Positions 47,000 to 60,400 of a DNA stretch of 64,000 bases are shown in pieces. Position 1 is the stretch's first letter; every line of letters begins with the position of its first letter. Position numbers and translations under genes: made by a program. The stretch is from Eumeta japonica (taxonomy: Eukaryota; Arthropoda; Insecta; Lepidoptera; Psychidae), in the NCBI GenBank assembly GCA_005406025.1, contig BGZK01001309.1, forward strand, positions 1 through 64,000, in the 5' to 3' direction. Below the pieces are notes generated by a model, which was not told the origin of the DNA, did no database searches, and saw only the letters and a list, made by a program, of their open reading frames with translations.

Positions 47000-47770
47000 A
47001 TAGGACTTATTTTGTCTCTTTTTCCTAATTTATAAAGATTTCTCGATTGATTTAAAGGAGGAAATTGGCTGGAATCTAAAATCTTATTTTGTGCAAATTT
47101 ATTTTTCCATTGTAAAGATTTATTAGGTTTTGATGCTTCCGGGCACATTCCATAATTGGCCGTATGTTCTTAGCCACAATTAGAACAGGCGGGTTTACCT
47201 CTTGATTTTTTTGTCTTATCACAATCCTTGGTCTAGTGAGGAACCAAGCATTACACACAGCGCGGCTGCGCGTGGAAATTAGCAGCTGCGTGACCATATA
47301 GCTGGCAGCGGTAACGCTGGCCAGGAATACCTCTCTGGTATGGTGCCTCCATGATTATGCCGGAGAGACCACACACGAGAGAGTTTTAAAAGTTTATCTA
47401 CTTTTATCATTTTTTGCACTATAACTAAAGCTAGGCCTAAAGCGGTCACATCCCTACGGTGCATTCTATGCACCTCATAGACTGGGTACTCCTGCCTTTC
47501 TAAATCATCTTTAATATCATCAGTTTCAATTTCTATTGGGATTCTCTTAAAAACCGCTTTGACCTTACGCTCCTCTTCGAGCGCGGACGGAATGTTCCTT
47601 TTAATTAGTTAACTATTGAACTTGCGAATGTCATCAATAGTTGCCGTAGTAATTTTAATACCGTGCTTGGTATTTTGAGCACGGGTGTACTGAATGCGCT
47701 GCCTCGAGCATTCTGCTGGGACAACGTTCCGTTTTAATTTGTTTCTAAGACAAACCGGAGGAGGAAGTTT
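47000..47770 (-). pseudogene. Jockey-like LINE ORF1 (gag-like) with PRE_C2HC and zinc knuckles
   Basis: From the 5' end on the minus strand are FKRIPIEIETDDIKDDLERQ (about 47540), YPVYEVHRMHRRDVTALGLA (the PRE_C2HC-type region, about 47460), and then a series of CCHC knuckles. The first knuckle has lost a cysteine (YRCQLYGHAAANFHAQPRC). The second and third are interrupted by stop codons (CLVPH.TKDC; CSNCG.EHTANYGMC, ending near 47140). A proline-rich tail (RPAPPPKINPWNK) follows and joins the reverse transcriptase. Such ORF1 proteins bind element RNA. Confidence 0.8.
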
Positions 47771-48005
47771 TGCCCTCGGGGTGCAGATGGCTTGAAACCG
47801 ACTGTCTTAACATTTTTTCCATCATTATGCACCTGTCCGGGAGCGCTGATGGCTTCCTTCTTTACAGAGAAATCCGGTGACGCCGGAGATTTGAAAGAAG
47901 AAACTACTTCCATTGGAAGGAATTGGATTACATTTACATTTCAGTTAAATGCGATCTTCCGGCGGGTGACTCGTTTGGCCTTTCTACGGACAAATTGGTA
48001 TGACG

Positions 48006-48067
48006 GATGCACTAATAATGGTGCAATTTATAGATGGCATATCTGCCTGCACATATGAGTTGTATAC
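48006..48067. repeat. Right copy of the direct repeat flanking the Jockey-like LINE
   Basis: It matches 45331-45394 as described there. It begins gatgcactaataatggtgca and ends gcacatatgagttgtata. Confidence 0.7.
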
Positions 48068-48496
48068 ATTTTAATAGAAGGGGTGTTGCCATACGCTTTG
48101 CATTTTTCACGCATGATCACCACATGAGCTCGGAACACCGATTCGCAGTCGTACCGTAACGACCGCTGCGGTTCTCAACCTCTGATTGGTTCCCTCTGCC
48201 AAGGCAAAATTCCATATGCAACTCACATGCACATCACAGTAAATTAAATACGACAAAAACAAAAATGCACAATAAAATAAACAAAACAAAATAAAAACAC
48301 AATAAACAATTCAAGGAATTCCATTATTTCTCAATAAATATACAAAAACAGGCAAACATTACAAAATATACAATTTCTTACAACTAATCCCTACCCGGGT
48401 AATAAAACACAACTATTCAAACTATTTAATAAACGCACTTAATATTCGATAAAATACAAAATATTTCTTAACCTAAGTCCGTTCATATAAAACGAT

Positions 48497-48499
<3 letters not shown>

Positions 48500-48543
<44 letters not shown>
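48500..48543. repeat. (AT)22 microsatellite
   Basis: An uninterrupted run of AT dinucleotides over 44 bases. It can form a cruciform and is likely polymorphic. The flanks (48068-48499) are AT-rich without a gene. Confidence 0.95.
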
Positions 48544-48546
<3 letters not shown>

Positions 48547-48744
48547 CCAATTAAACACTAAAAGCGCTGCTGTCCAGAACACTAGCGTTTAGTTAACAAA
48601 ATAAATTCATATTTTTTTATTAAAATATTAGTTGTAAATTTTGTAACACATTCAATCTATGAATATAATAAAACAGTGGAACCCGATTATTCAAGATATG
48701 TATGAAAAAAGGAATGGGAACTATAAACGAAAGATTTAAAGACT

Positions 48745-49172
48745 TTAAAGTTTTTGTCTGCCTGCCTGACTTGTTCGCGCACATCTCTAAAATTACCGAA
48801 CAGATTTTAATGCCGTTTTCACGGGTAGATATAACTTGGCTTGGAACACAATATAGGCTTTATTTCATTTAAATAGGTTGTCAGGAAAAAAAAATTATCC
48901 CCTCTTAAATATCAAGCAGATATGTAGAATATACGGGTTTACAAACGTCGTAGTGTAAACGAACAATAATGTTAAAATAAAAAAAAAAAACAGGTACCTA
49001 TGCTCGACTTTCTTTCTGATCCTGACGCACTTGCATTATTGAAAACTATAGGTGGGATTGCGAGGGAATGGAGGGGGAATATACTGGTAAATGAGGAATG
49101 GCATTGAGTTTCGATAATAACTTTATGTGACGGATTCAATTCCAGGCGGGCGAAGCCACGGGCGGAATGCTA
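48745..49172 (-). repeat. Lepidopteran-type dispersed repeat
   Basis: The right end reads ggcgggcgaagccacgggcg then gaatgctagt, the reverse complement of the ctagc...cgcggcttcgcccgc start seen at 27968. Inside are tttgtctgcctgcctgac and cagattttaatgccgttttc, words known from this class of abundant, non-coding moth and butterfly repeats. No protein is encoded. Confidence 0.55.
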
Positions 49173-51370
49173 GTAATGACAAATTTGATTAGTATTTAAT
49201 ATTGTAAGATTTCAATTCGCCAATATTTTAATATAGGTATGCTATTTGAATGAAAATAGATTCTTTGTTCACAAAGACATCTATGAAGTACATACGTACA
49301 GAAAGTTACAAGTTCAGTTACCATCATCAAATTTCTAGGTTTACTTTTCATCCTTGAAGTGTGAACTTGATGTAATTACTTTATTCAATATCTTCCATAT
49401 TCGATAAAATTTGTAAATTAAAATTTTATTATTTCATAATCAACACAACTATGGCAGCTTTAAAATTAACATTCCTATCGTATAGCCGTGTTTATTTTGT
49501 CATATCATTTCAATTTGTGGAATATTTTCGTTGTATAAAAAAAATCTATTTTATATTTCTGGTATTTTTTTTAAATATTTTTTCGCTATTTTTGGCAGTT
49601 TGATAATTCAATTTATCCATTATGTTTTCTATTTTAAATATAAAATTGTGAAATTAAACAAAACAAAAGATTTAGAATAGTTTAGTCTTTAGTAATCTCC
49701 CAACTGCGTGGCCATTTTCGAAAGCTATTTTTCATCCAATCTTTTGACTATAAATGCTTGTATCAAATGACGTGTCGTACGTCATCGTCTTGCCCCTAAA
49801 CTATATGTGATTAAAGCGACCCCTGGCGGTAGTCCCTCCGACGCCTCCCGGAGGAGTTCGCAGTTGCGAGGGTCGAAATTTATATACGACACAACTGTTT
49901 CGGTTAGTTGAGGTTAATTACGCGCCTGAACAGTTTAAGGGTGGCTGTTTTAAAATGTCACTCGTTGGACTGTGGCTGATATAAGGGTAAAAGGTGAGAT
50001 AAAACTGGCATTTTATTATTTGTTTCATAATCATATAAATCAGTAATAACCAAACTAAATCTGAAAACAAAAAAATACTGGAATAAATAATAAATATTTT
50101 CAAGAAAGTCTACAAATTATCAACAATTTGACAATGTTATCATTGTTTTTATTTTAGTTAAAATTAAAACACTAATTTGTAAATTATCTGAAATCTCTTA
50201 AAGTCACCCTTGTCCAGGATTCCATTCTAACAATAATTAGCGAAATAAACTTAAAATAAATATTTAAATTATGAATATATCTTTTAAGGTATTGGATATA
50301 AAATTTTAGTCTTTTTACCGGTTATTTGGTACATTGCAAATAGTAATTAATATTTTGGATAATTGAAGTTATTTAATAATTCTAAAACATGGAACTTAAT
50401 TTCGTGGCCATAAATATACTTTTTCCTTCGTAATTCCACAGAGTCAAAAAGTCTTAACTTATGTCTTAACTTACGTAACTTACGTATGTAAGTCTTAACT
50501 TACATTTTATTCTATCATATAAAAATTTTGTCTTTAGTTTTTTTTTTCTTTAGGTACGATGTGATTACAGTTACGTTTGGTAAAACGTCAATTCAAGTCT
50601 CCTAATGTGATAAAGCGGGATATTGTCGCAACGGCGGCGCCAACTGACGTCACTCGCCTGCAACCCGCACTGAGCCAGCGTAGAAACCAAGGTCCTACTT
50701 CACGATCTTAAATTTAAAGATCGTTTGACTGTAACTGTAACAGAGCTTTAATTGCACGGTATACATATTCTGAAATAAATAATTTTATTCTAAAATTTGT
50801 TACAAAAATTATTCAAAATGTCTACCTGCAAGCAACATTAAACAATGTTTATCCCTTTAAAGAGAATTTGGGAAGAGTATACCTTTTTTTGCAGTTGTAG
50901 AATATTGTAGAAATGTGTTTTAATAAACTAAAAATTCTTACAATAAAGGCAAAAGAAGCGAAATCTAACACATAATAAATATTAAAAAAATATATATGGC
51001 GACCATTAAATTCCCTTTTCAAATCCCTACTAATCTCTAATGCCAATCCAGAGTTGTCATCTATAACAGATAGTTGTTTTGATCGATGCACAGAATTACA
51101 TTACATCTGGCGACAAGTGCGATACAAATGAATAGCCCCCGGTTCGGCCGCCGATCGCCGGAATGGGCGCAATATGCGCGCGCGACGTCCTCCCCGGAGA
51201 CTATCAACGAACTAAGAATGGAATATGGACGTTTTTAAACTGCAATAAATAAATATCGCTCCCATAGTTTATAGACGCTACAAATAGTACGAATATGAAT
51301 ACGGCGATTTTTTAATCACCCTCCCAGACATGTCCTCCTAAAATCTTTTTATTTCAAATCGAGGAGCTGA
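49173..51370. other. AT-rich region without recognisable gene
   Basis: Mostly AT-rich. A short imperfect tandem of cttaactta and cttacgta words lies at 50450-50505. Small GC-richer patches lie at 49820-49870, 50635-50685 and 51135-51200. No supported exon. Confidence 0.4.
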
Positions 51371-51374
51371 GATC

Positions 51375-51610
51375 TATGATCTACGCTGGCCCGGTGTGGT
51401 GGGGGAGCTCCTGATGACCGTTATCACTGATGAAACGATAATGTCTAAAGCCGACGGCTTAACATGCCGTCTGAAGCGAGGAACGGATATTTTGATATGA
51501 AATCTCATTGATCAATTTACCCATGGCCAGGATTCAACTCCCGGTTCGAAGATAATGTTTGTGACCACGGGAGCACACCGCTCGTGTGCCGAGCATGCTT
51601 GAAAATTTCA
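51375..51610. repeat. Dispersed repeat resembling a tRNA-derived or SINE-like element
   Basis: It contains gccgacggcttaacatgccg, tctgaagcgaggaacgga, and caactcccggttcgaag, which has a box B-like GGTTCGA, then gaccacgggagcacaccgct. The first words are common in lepidopteran repeats. A matching box A is not evident, so the tRNA origin is uncertain. Confidence 0.4.
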
Positions 51611-54600
51611 ATTGATGTTTTTTTATGCTTTACGCGTGAAATGAGTTTTATAGAAGAATAATATCTGTTAAGTGTTGTAAATTATACCCTATTTTATGTT
51701 ACTAACTAATGTATGCATTATAGGTTATGATGTAACAATATCAATAAATTAATGAATAATGACTGGGAATTATTTAAATGTATTAACGTGAACTTTTTAT
51801 TTACCTTAAAATAATAATAATTAATCAAAAATATTTAAATTTTAATTGTATTCAGTTTAATTGTGCAGCCAATAGGTTAGTAAACATATTCCTTGTTATT
51901 TGCCGTTATATTGTGTTTTATTATAAATATGAAATGTTAAGTTATAAATTTTCTACTTTTCTGTATAAAAACTGTTTTCATTTTCTTTTACATTTATTTT
52001 TGAAGTGTTCTGTTACGTTAATTAACTATGTTATGAGACATGTGCAAAAAATGACTTTCTCTCAAACGGGAGCATGCACGTGAACGCCAATCAAAAAATG
52101 ACAGCTTACGCGTTTCCTCATCCAACTCACGGCCGTTATCCCGTGCTTATCGCTTTCTTTGCTTCCGCGCGTTACTTGACGTCGGCTAAACTGCCCTCTC
52201 CGATTGTTCAAGCGCTTTATCGGCTCCGCGTAGTCCCCGCGGCGTGTCCCGAGAGGCAGCCGGCGTGGGTCGCTTTGATTTATTTGCCCTCGTCCATTGT
52301 CGGTCCAAATTAATGGGCGAGTGCCTGTGTTTACAAGTGATAGCGGTGTCGCCACTTGTTTGCGCCACCTTCGTTTGTTGTTCAAACAATTCGCTGTTTA
52401 AAGAAGGCCGGGCGAACGGGTGTTCTTAAATTATACGAGAAGTATTAAACCTTCTCATAGTGTATTGTCATTGTCAAAACTCTAAAATTGCTGTTGTTTG
52501 TGTTTATATCAGATTATGTGAAAGCATTCATCAAAGCAATAAAAGTGTCATAAAATTACATTTTATCAGTCACTTCTAATCCAAGCTAGATACAAAGTGT
52601 CATTAAATTACATTGAAGGTTGATGATGATGATATATGATGAATACTTAAAAACTAGAACAAAGCTGCATACGTACATTTAATATATTTTAGAAAACATT
52701 ATTGTAATGAAATAATTACCTAGGTGTTATCTAGCCAAATATACTTAATTTTATTATTCTTGTGTTTTGTGGTCATTCATTCGATCATCATCTAAAAGCC
52801 ACTGCACCGATCTACATGATGTCTTGTTTCATGTGTACGTTTGATGGCACCTTAAAAAAGAGCCCAAGTTTTAATTTGTTTTAATTCTTTTTTAATATCT
52901 TACAGTAGACTACAGTTTCTTGGGACTTCGAGGAACTGAGATTCATCTTTGAAATGGAAACTCATCTTGTGATAGTGGTTAAGAAATAAATATTTTTTTT
53001 ATATCCAGAGCCCGTTTCATCGCAGCGTGATACATCATATTCATACCTATTTTTAAGTCTATTTCTGAGCTATTAAATGAAGAAAGATTCATCCAAATCC
53101 GTGTCATTAAATTAATTAATTTAAATTTATTAAAAATCGGTATAGATAAACTCAACGAAATGATAATTCTCCTTAATAAATAAAGAAATACATCCTCCAT
53201 TTAATATTTATCACATTATCACGTATTATAAGTCAACGCGGGCCAAGTCGAAGGCAGAAGCTGTTACGTCATCTAGTTACACATATTGATCATATATAGT
53301 GATCTTCAGACAATGTGATCAATATTTTTAACTTCTCCCTTAAGTAAATTGAAAAAATCTGGAATTTATTGTTTCCATTCCGAATTTAATCGAATTTTCA
53401 TTAGACCTCGACATTTCAATTCTGAGGAAATTATTTTGTTTATTTTTACGAAGATATTCTTATGTTTGAATGAATGTGTGAGGGCATGCACGCGTTCGCT
53501 CGTGTGTGTTGAGTGTGCATATGCGCGCGTTGCGTGGTGTGCGGGTTTAAGTATATACCCGCACACCACAAAATGCGGCTTATGGCATTCGAAAGATTTA
53601 ATTTAACTCAGAATTTATGAAAATTCGAATAGATCCGGACCAGTAAATTTTGAAAAATCACAAAAATATTAAAATATTTTTTTCTGTGGCAATAGATATC
53701 AATATCTAATCAGCTCTAAAATCTAATCGCTATTAAAAAAATAAGCCGCGAGAATCAAAATAAAAAACCAAATGCGAATAGGTGTCGCAGCCTGAGAGGT
53801 TTATAGAAACTTATTATGTATGTGGACATTTCATTCATCGAGAGTCTCTATTGTTTTTGCTTATTTTCTGTACGGATATTGGAAATATATTGGTCCGAGG
53901 AATTTCGAAACGTTACTTTTTTTTTCATTTTTAATTTTTTTAAAGAACCGAATTTTTAAAATCCCAAGTTTTCGTAGCGGGAAGTTACAAAATGTTCTCC
54001 CGTCTATTGATTAAATCACGGTCATAATTTCAATTGCAAGTGTAAACTACTAATCACAAAAAAATATTTTTTTGTTTGATATTACTACAACTTAACGATT
54101 TTTTTATTTTTCCCTTTACTTGTGCTACGAGATCTTTCATTTTACCAAATGTCATCATTGTAGAACAACAGAAAGTACCTTATATGTTTTGATTTATATG
54201 CCAGTTTCAAAGTTAAGGTGTAAGGGCAGGAATTTTTGTTTACTTAGTTTTTTACTGGTCTAAGGCACACCAAATCTAAATGTTTTATATCAACTTCTAC
54301 TTGATACTTCTATGCGTTCCTGGGAAAGAGAATTATGACAGAAAGACAGGCAGACAATGAAGGAACCTTATGGGGAACCCTAAAAAACGGCATCGAATGA
54401 ATGGCTCACACGACATCAAAACCGGTTTATTCGTTCGAGAGATGTTGCCAAAAATTTTTCATAAAGGTATTTTCTAAAACACGGTTACACGAAACATGAA
54501 AAAAGAACTACATATATTATTATTAAATTGATGTACACAAACAATTCTTATTGCTTATAGCAATGCCACACAAATGTACTATAAACGATATTGTTCACAA

Positions 54601-56279
54601 ATTAGTATTTGTTTATGTACTAACTTAACGTTTTTTGTACTATGCTCTCCAGATGATGAATTTATTTATTCAAAATAATGTTTTAGTTATACATCAATCA
54701 TCAATAAGAAAGGAGATCCATAACTAATAATGTCGGAATAATATCAATGAATTCCTCATCTAGACGGCCGTGGGATATGCAAATAAATTGGAGTTTCGCA
54801 TTTATAATTCACCAAAAATCCGACCGAACTTATCGCGGCCCCCGCCTCACCCCCCAGCCAGCACCCGCAATTGACGTCCCGACGCGCCCCCTAGCGGCCG
54901 CGCTTTGTGCGCCCGACGTGAATGGTGCACCTAATCTCGGTCACGTGACACGCACGCGCGCCGCCTCTGCACACGACAGCGCGTGTAAGGCGGCACCGAC
55001 GCAAACGCACCATCCGCCGCGGCGGCCGCGACGGAATGTCATCTCTGAGCGAGAGCCCATAGAGACGACATCTCAGCCGAGGAAACGACGAAGTTGTTGC
55101 GCGCCGAAATTGCGGCGAAAAACAAAAAGCGTGTCCTTTATCTTAACTGATTGGATAATCTGTGCTCAAACGCTACGGTATAATGTAACGGAAACTGCGA
55201 TATAATCTGCGATCTCTTGATTAAGTTTTCTGGTGCTGTCGCGGTCGGGAAATTATAGTGATTTTTTTTCGCGTTCGTCGATGCCCGTATCGGGTTTCTT
55301 TTGTTGCGACAAAATTCGCAGCGGTTTTTACGTGATTAGCGCCATTTTTAATTTATACGGGCGTACATCTCTTATATGTAATGGTATTGCCATGGATGTA
55401 AATTAAAGGGAGACGGAGTACTGCTAAGCAACCATCGACGCTCCCAGAAAAGATCTCTCTAAATATAAGAGCTACAAACAAGCATTCACATCTAATTTAG
55501 GTCTAACGTCTGCACACTGACGTCATTATGCTGTCAATTTTATCTTGTTTTGCCAGTTTTGACGTTAAGCCATATATTTTATAATCTTTTCCATGTATAC
55601 AATTTCTTTAAGAAACAGTGACAATATAGTTTTTAAATAACGTTATTTTATTTTATTAACAAAATCAGGTAAAATTGTCTTTACATGCACGTCCATCCTT
55701 CGTTCTTACATATATAACCCGCTGCCATGCACTGCTTTGGCCTTCATTTAGCGACGTTTCGTTGGCCTGTACTTACGTCCATGAATATTTCGGTATGATT
55801 AAATTTACTTACCAATTTCGTTGTTTAGTTTCGTGCAGATAAGAGTCATTTTTGCAATCGAAACGAATTTCATATGCTGGTTTAGCTTTTTTTTGTGCCA
55901 GATGAAGATGAAGTTTTCATTGTAAAGACAAACATGCCCACGAACAGGTCTCAGCCTGAGGGCTTTCACGGCGTACCTGGACGCGTTCCGCGCAGCAAAG
56001 GTTGCAATCAAGCCGCAGAAAGTTTTGAGCGTCAGTCTAAGAATGCCCGGAGAGACGCGGACCCTGGTTTAGCTCGTCGTCGGGGGCAGTGGAAATGATG
56101 CGGGCCGCCCCCGTATTTGAATTCTGAGAGTACGAGTCTGACGTGCTGGGCTTGTGGGCTTGACAGGAGCTCTCTACGACAGCGCGCGTGGTCCGTGTCC
56201 ACTAATACAATGGTATAGTGTTAGAAAGGGACCTGCTGTATTTACTTGATGTGTAAAGAAATAGACTTTGCGATTGGAC
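51611..56279. other. Region without recognisable gene; GC-rich islands
   Basis: GC-rich islands lie at about 52080-52420, 54830-55130 and 55890-56110. The island at 54830-55130 is the strongest (ccccagccagcacccgcaat; tccgccgcggcggccgcgac), and an open frame of 152 codons across it is arginine- and proline-rich with no domain. The 54340-54395 stretch holds the tail of a dispersed repeat (ggggaaccctaaaaaacgg). A 13-bp hairpin at 53534-53569 is listed separately. Confidence 0.4.
53534..53569. repeat. Perfect hairpin, 13-bp arms, 10-base loop
   Basis: gtggtgtgcgggt (53534-53546) pairs exactly with acccgcacaccac (53557-53569). It lies next to a purine-pyrimidine alternating GT-rich stretch (53500-53540: gtgtgtgttgagtgtgcata then tgcgcgcgtt) that could adopt left-handed DNA. 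Confidence 0.7.
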
Positions 56280-57410
56280 ATATGATAGGATCATCAGGAT
56301 CTGAAAGAACGCGTAACGGCTACTAACGCGTCCGGGTCGCTTATGACTGATTCAAAGTACCGTTTGGATGGCTCCTTGACGAGAGCCGCAATAGTCTGTA
56401 GGCCAGGTCCGTGTGCAGTTTGGGATTCCTCACTTACCACGGGCACCTGTAGTTGTGTTTATGGATCTATTCTACATAATTTCTATTTTGCATATTTTAT
56501 AGAACGGTGTATAAGTGAAGACTACTGCGATATAAGTGAGAACTGGACGTACGCACGTTTTGGACTTTGTTACGGACAGGCGGCTCGCTCCGGGCGTTGT
56601 CAACGGGTAGAGTCGGCCGAGATAGACGTCGGTCTGTGCCGGACATGCTTTATGTGTTCGTCGAAATTAAGTTTTGTATATAGAGTTAACCCGAGGTACT
56701 TGACTTATATGACCCAGCGGATAGGTCGATCGAAAAATTTCAGTGGGTGGGGGTTTTCCGATCCAACCTTTGAAAAGTACATTTCTGCTCTCTTTTCAGG
56801 GTGGACCGCGATCGTCCACTTTCTACACCAGTCGTCAAGGGTGTTGATCGCTTTTGTTTGGAGGTGTGACAAGACTCTGGAACGTGTGTCGAGTGTGTAT
56901 AGTGTCGTGTCATCTGTGAATAGCGCAAGTTCATTCTTAGGATGCCGCAGAACTTCGTTCGTCTTGTATAAGGAATACAAGATTCGAAAGGATTCCGGCT
57001 TTGATCTGTCTGGATGCCGAGTGCGTTCTCTTAACGTGGAATCGAAAGTATCTGCTCTTGAGAAAATCTCGTAGTACGAGTACGTGTTGATCCGGTAATC
57101 TGAACTTGTAGAGCTCTCAAATGAGTCTATTATGCCAAACTTAGACAAAAATTTTCGCCACGTCGAGGAAGAGCGCTGCGGTCGGTTTGGGGCGGTATCT
57201 CGAGAAGTCCTAGTGTATGTACTCCGTGATGCGGTGGACTTGACGGGTACAGGAGTGTCTCGATCGAAAACCGAATTGTTCATGTATGAGAATCCTCTCG
57301 GACTCGATGTACTCTCTGAGTTTGTCCAATGTACAAGTAATCTCTTTCTCAACAGTCGTAAGTATAGTTTACTTTGTGTTTTGAAATGTCGGTCGATTAA
57401 ATTTGGTGGA
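56280..57410 (-). mobile_element. Second type of Jockey-like LINE, reverse transcriptase remnant
   Basis: On the minus strand, in order, are ESERILIHEQFGFRSRHSCT (about 57290), a degraded V..LDVAK.F region (about 57150), GVPQ-like sequence (about 57000), NELALFTDDTTLYTLDTRSR (about 56930, where the catalytic FADD is changed to FTDD), WCRKWTIAVHPEKRAEMYFS (about 56830), FFDRPIRWVI (56705), and KEPSKRYFESVISDPDALVA (about 56370). Frames change repeatedly. Sequence differs strongly from the copies at 34.7 and 45.4 kb, so it is another family of the same clade. No poly-A end is obvious. Confidence 0.8.
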
Positions 57411-60400
57411 CGAAGAAAGAAGTATTCGCTCTTTGACGATGGTCGAAGAAGATAACGAACTGGCAAGAACAATAATTACCTAGAAAATAATTCAACTACA
57501 ACTGAAGATTGGATCAGAAAATGTGTCTGAAATTTTACAACGGCGTCTTTAAGTGGTGAACATAGTTTCACGCTGGCTAATAAATCATATAAATCTAACT
57601 CAGACTTAGAAAGAAATAAGGTAGAACGGTGTCATGATGTGATAGTAAAATTTGGAGCAGACTAGTTTCGGTGCGTTTGTGATATTGTTACAGGCGATGT
57701 ATCGGAGATTCTGTATGGTTCAAAAACTAAGTGTCAGTCAACTATGTTGCTTGTGCTGGTGTTCTGTGGATGCTTCAAAACGAACCACAGTTTATTAAAC
57801 AAAAGTGAGCGAACAGAGCACGCAAAATTTAGATCGTAACTTTTTTATCTTAGACGGATTGTCTGATATCACAATACCGTACCGCTACGATATCAAAAAA
57901 GCATCAATGATGAACGGCATGTTACCGAATGTTTGCCAAAAGTTTTAACTGCTACGAACAGCGAACGACCGAACATCGGCCCCCGCGGGCCACTGCCTCA
58001 CCAAGACGACGCGTGCGCACTCTTGTGCTCCGATTTGGTTCAAATGTAAAGTAGCTGGTGCAAACAAGGGACTTTCGGGACAGCAAATCGGTCAAACTTA
58101 TAGGTCACTCTTATAATTTAAATTTAGTACCGATTAACTTTTTTTATTTTCTAAAGTAAAAAATCTACTCAATGGAAGAAAATAGTTTTTGTCCATGGAA
58201 GATTCACTGAATTTGAAAAAGCGGTTGAAGAAGGACCGGCAGAAAAATATACTTTTAAAACTGGTTTAGATGAATGAACGTTTGTATAGATTCCGATAGA
58301 GTTTTTTAAAATGTGTTATGAAAAATAATAACTCGTAGTATATTTTTGTCTAGATTTTGATCTTTATAAAACTCCGACCGTAAACCAGATTCTAAACCTG
58401 AGCTTCATGGCAGTTTCAGCTCATTTTAATTAGACTTTTTAATAATTAGCCTAGTAGAATATTCTGCAATCTGACTTATATGGTGTTCGATGATGATGGC
58501 CACAAAAATACTAAAGTCCTAGTTGTAACCAAAATATGAAATTTTGCTAAAAATTTGTTTTTTATTAATAGAGCAGTTTACAAATCCTAAATTTTTAGAG
58601 GCTTCAATGATGATGAGAAAATAGTAAATGTTCATTGATTTCAAGAGCCGCCAAAAGCTCCGAAATTCAGTTTTCTAAAAAAATGTAAATAATAGTATTA
58701 TTTGTAAATATGTAGCTTCCATACAGACAAAGCCACGCATCAATATAGTATTATAACGCGATGGGTTTCTCTTTAAATGGCTTGTGTAAATATTTAAGAA
58801 TTAGCATTCTAAGAATAAAAAATTCTTTAATTTACAAGTTTTCTATGGATCCGTTTATATCTTAAATTAAATCATCATTAGTTCGATAAAAAAAAAAAAA
58901 CTATTTAGACTGTCTGTTTTAGTTATAACGTTAACGAATAATCCATGTAAATCCAATCCACATATTTACTGACATTATATCTCGTCTATGAATAAGTAAG
59001 TCAATCCATCGTAGGTTATTAACGATAATTGTCACAAGACCATTCATACCGGCCGATTTGTCGGATCATTGGGGTTTCAAACAGCTCTAAATTATTCCCA
59101 CTCTCGTCAATATTGAGCCGTAACAATGTAGCGTGCGCAGACAGTCGTCGATAGTGGCGCCACCGATCGCTCCCAAAAATTAAACAGTTTGACCCGCGCA
59201 TATAAACGAGGAATTTCTCGCTCCGGCTGCTGCCCGATAACGTATTCATGGGAGGCGGTCGCCGGTGCGTGCGCGTTGATCTATGAAACCGAATCGTTTT
59301 CAGCTTTGGATACGGTAGCCTTTTATTATACTTAGGCCCTTATCGGACATTTTGTAACTCAATAATTATCTGTTAAGACTTTATTTAGACAATAAGTCTT
59401 TTATTTTTATTTATACAATTCAATTTATGTTTTAAATAAAGTATGGCAAAATAAAAGAATATACTTTTGTTTATTGAAAAATGGTTTCATTACGCATTTT
59501 TATCTTATTGAAGAAAAAAGAATATATGTTGAGAGTTTGTTTTTAAATTTATATTGTGGGACGAAAGTGTACATTGGTTGGAGAAAAAAAATCTCGCAGC
59601 TATCATTTATCCACTGTATCATGGAATTGTATAATTTCATATATATCTTCGCTCCTAAGTGCCATTTTTTTAACGAGATCTAGACTTCCTTTTGGCGTCT
59701 TTTGCCGTCCTTCAACAGCGCCACCTGATGTAGTTGGTTTTTCAGGGCGCGAATAGAGTATTCGTTCTTGAAAGTTACGACATAAATGTCTTTTTAACTA
59801 ATAACATAAAGAAACATTTATGACGTGATGAGAACGCTATAAAATTATCAAATATTTTCCTTCATTAAAAAAAAACATAAAATCTATCTCAGGTTTTAAC
59901 TACTGATAAAGACTCTATTAAATTCTCTACATGGTATAAGCTTCACGGATTCTATAATAATTTACCACCTTCGCCTGTGTTAGTTTTCTAGCTTGACGTG
60001 GTCCGCCCTCGGAGTCGCGGGCTGAAATGATATTAGGATAATCCAAGTATGATTGCGAAGGGCGCAGCGCCGCGCTCGGGCGGGATTTGGTACTTAGTCC
60101 TAACTTTATAGGGCATATATGATTTCAGGATGTTCCGCTTCACTTGCTCGCGATTGTAGCTAACGTTTAGGTACGAATGTGATTCTAAAGGTGAGGATGT
60201 AATAAGAGGATCGAGCAATTCAAATACATGCGCACACGTATTGTTAATGATAGATCTATATATAAATTATTTTAATATAACTTCTTCAGTGTAGACTTTC
60301 TTTTTATTTCCATATCTAGTAAGGATATGTAGAATTTTTTGCAACTAGATACATAATAAATACAATTAGTGGAAAATAATTAACCAAAGTCCATCATAAA

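Larger units (their letters stand above)
45411..48005 (-). mobile_element. Jockey-like LINE copy B, with internal deletion
   Basis: A minus-strand element with a poly-A run at its 3' end (T run 45411-45418), a 3' UTR shared with copy A, the reverse transcriptase (about 45700-46920) and a gag-like ORF1 (about 47000-47770). No endonuclease is present: the gag-like tail runs straight into the reverse transcriptase near 46915-46930. The 5' limit is placed where the right-hand direct repeat begins. All frames are broken, so it is immobile. Confidence 0.8.

Noticed and set aside
54747..55205. 152-codon open frame across a GC-rich island
   Set aside because: It has skewed composition (P, R, A, T), starts in AT-rich DNA and has no homology I can recognise; a chance frame is more likely.
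56343..57074. 243-codon open frame on the + strand, the longest uninterrupted + strand frame
   Set aside because: It is antisense to a Jockey-like reverse transcriptase whose motifs (TDDT, PEK, DRPI) read on the minus strand.
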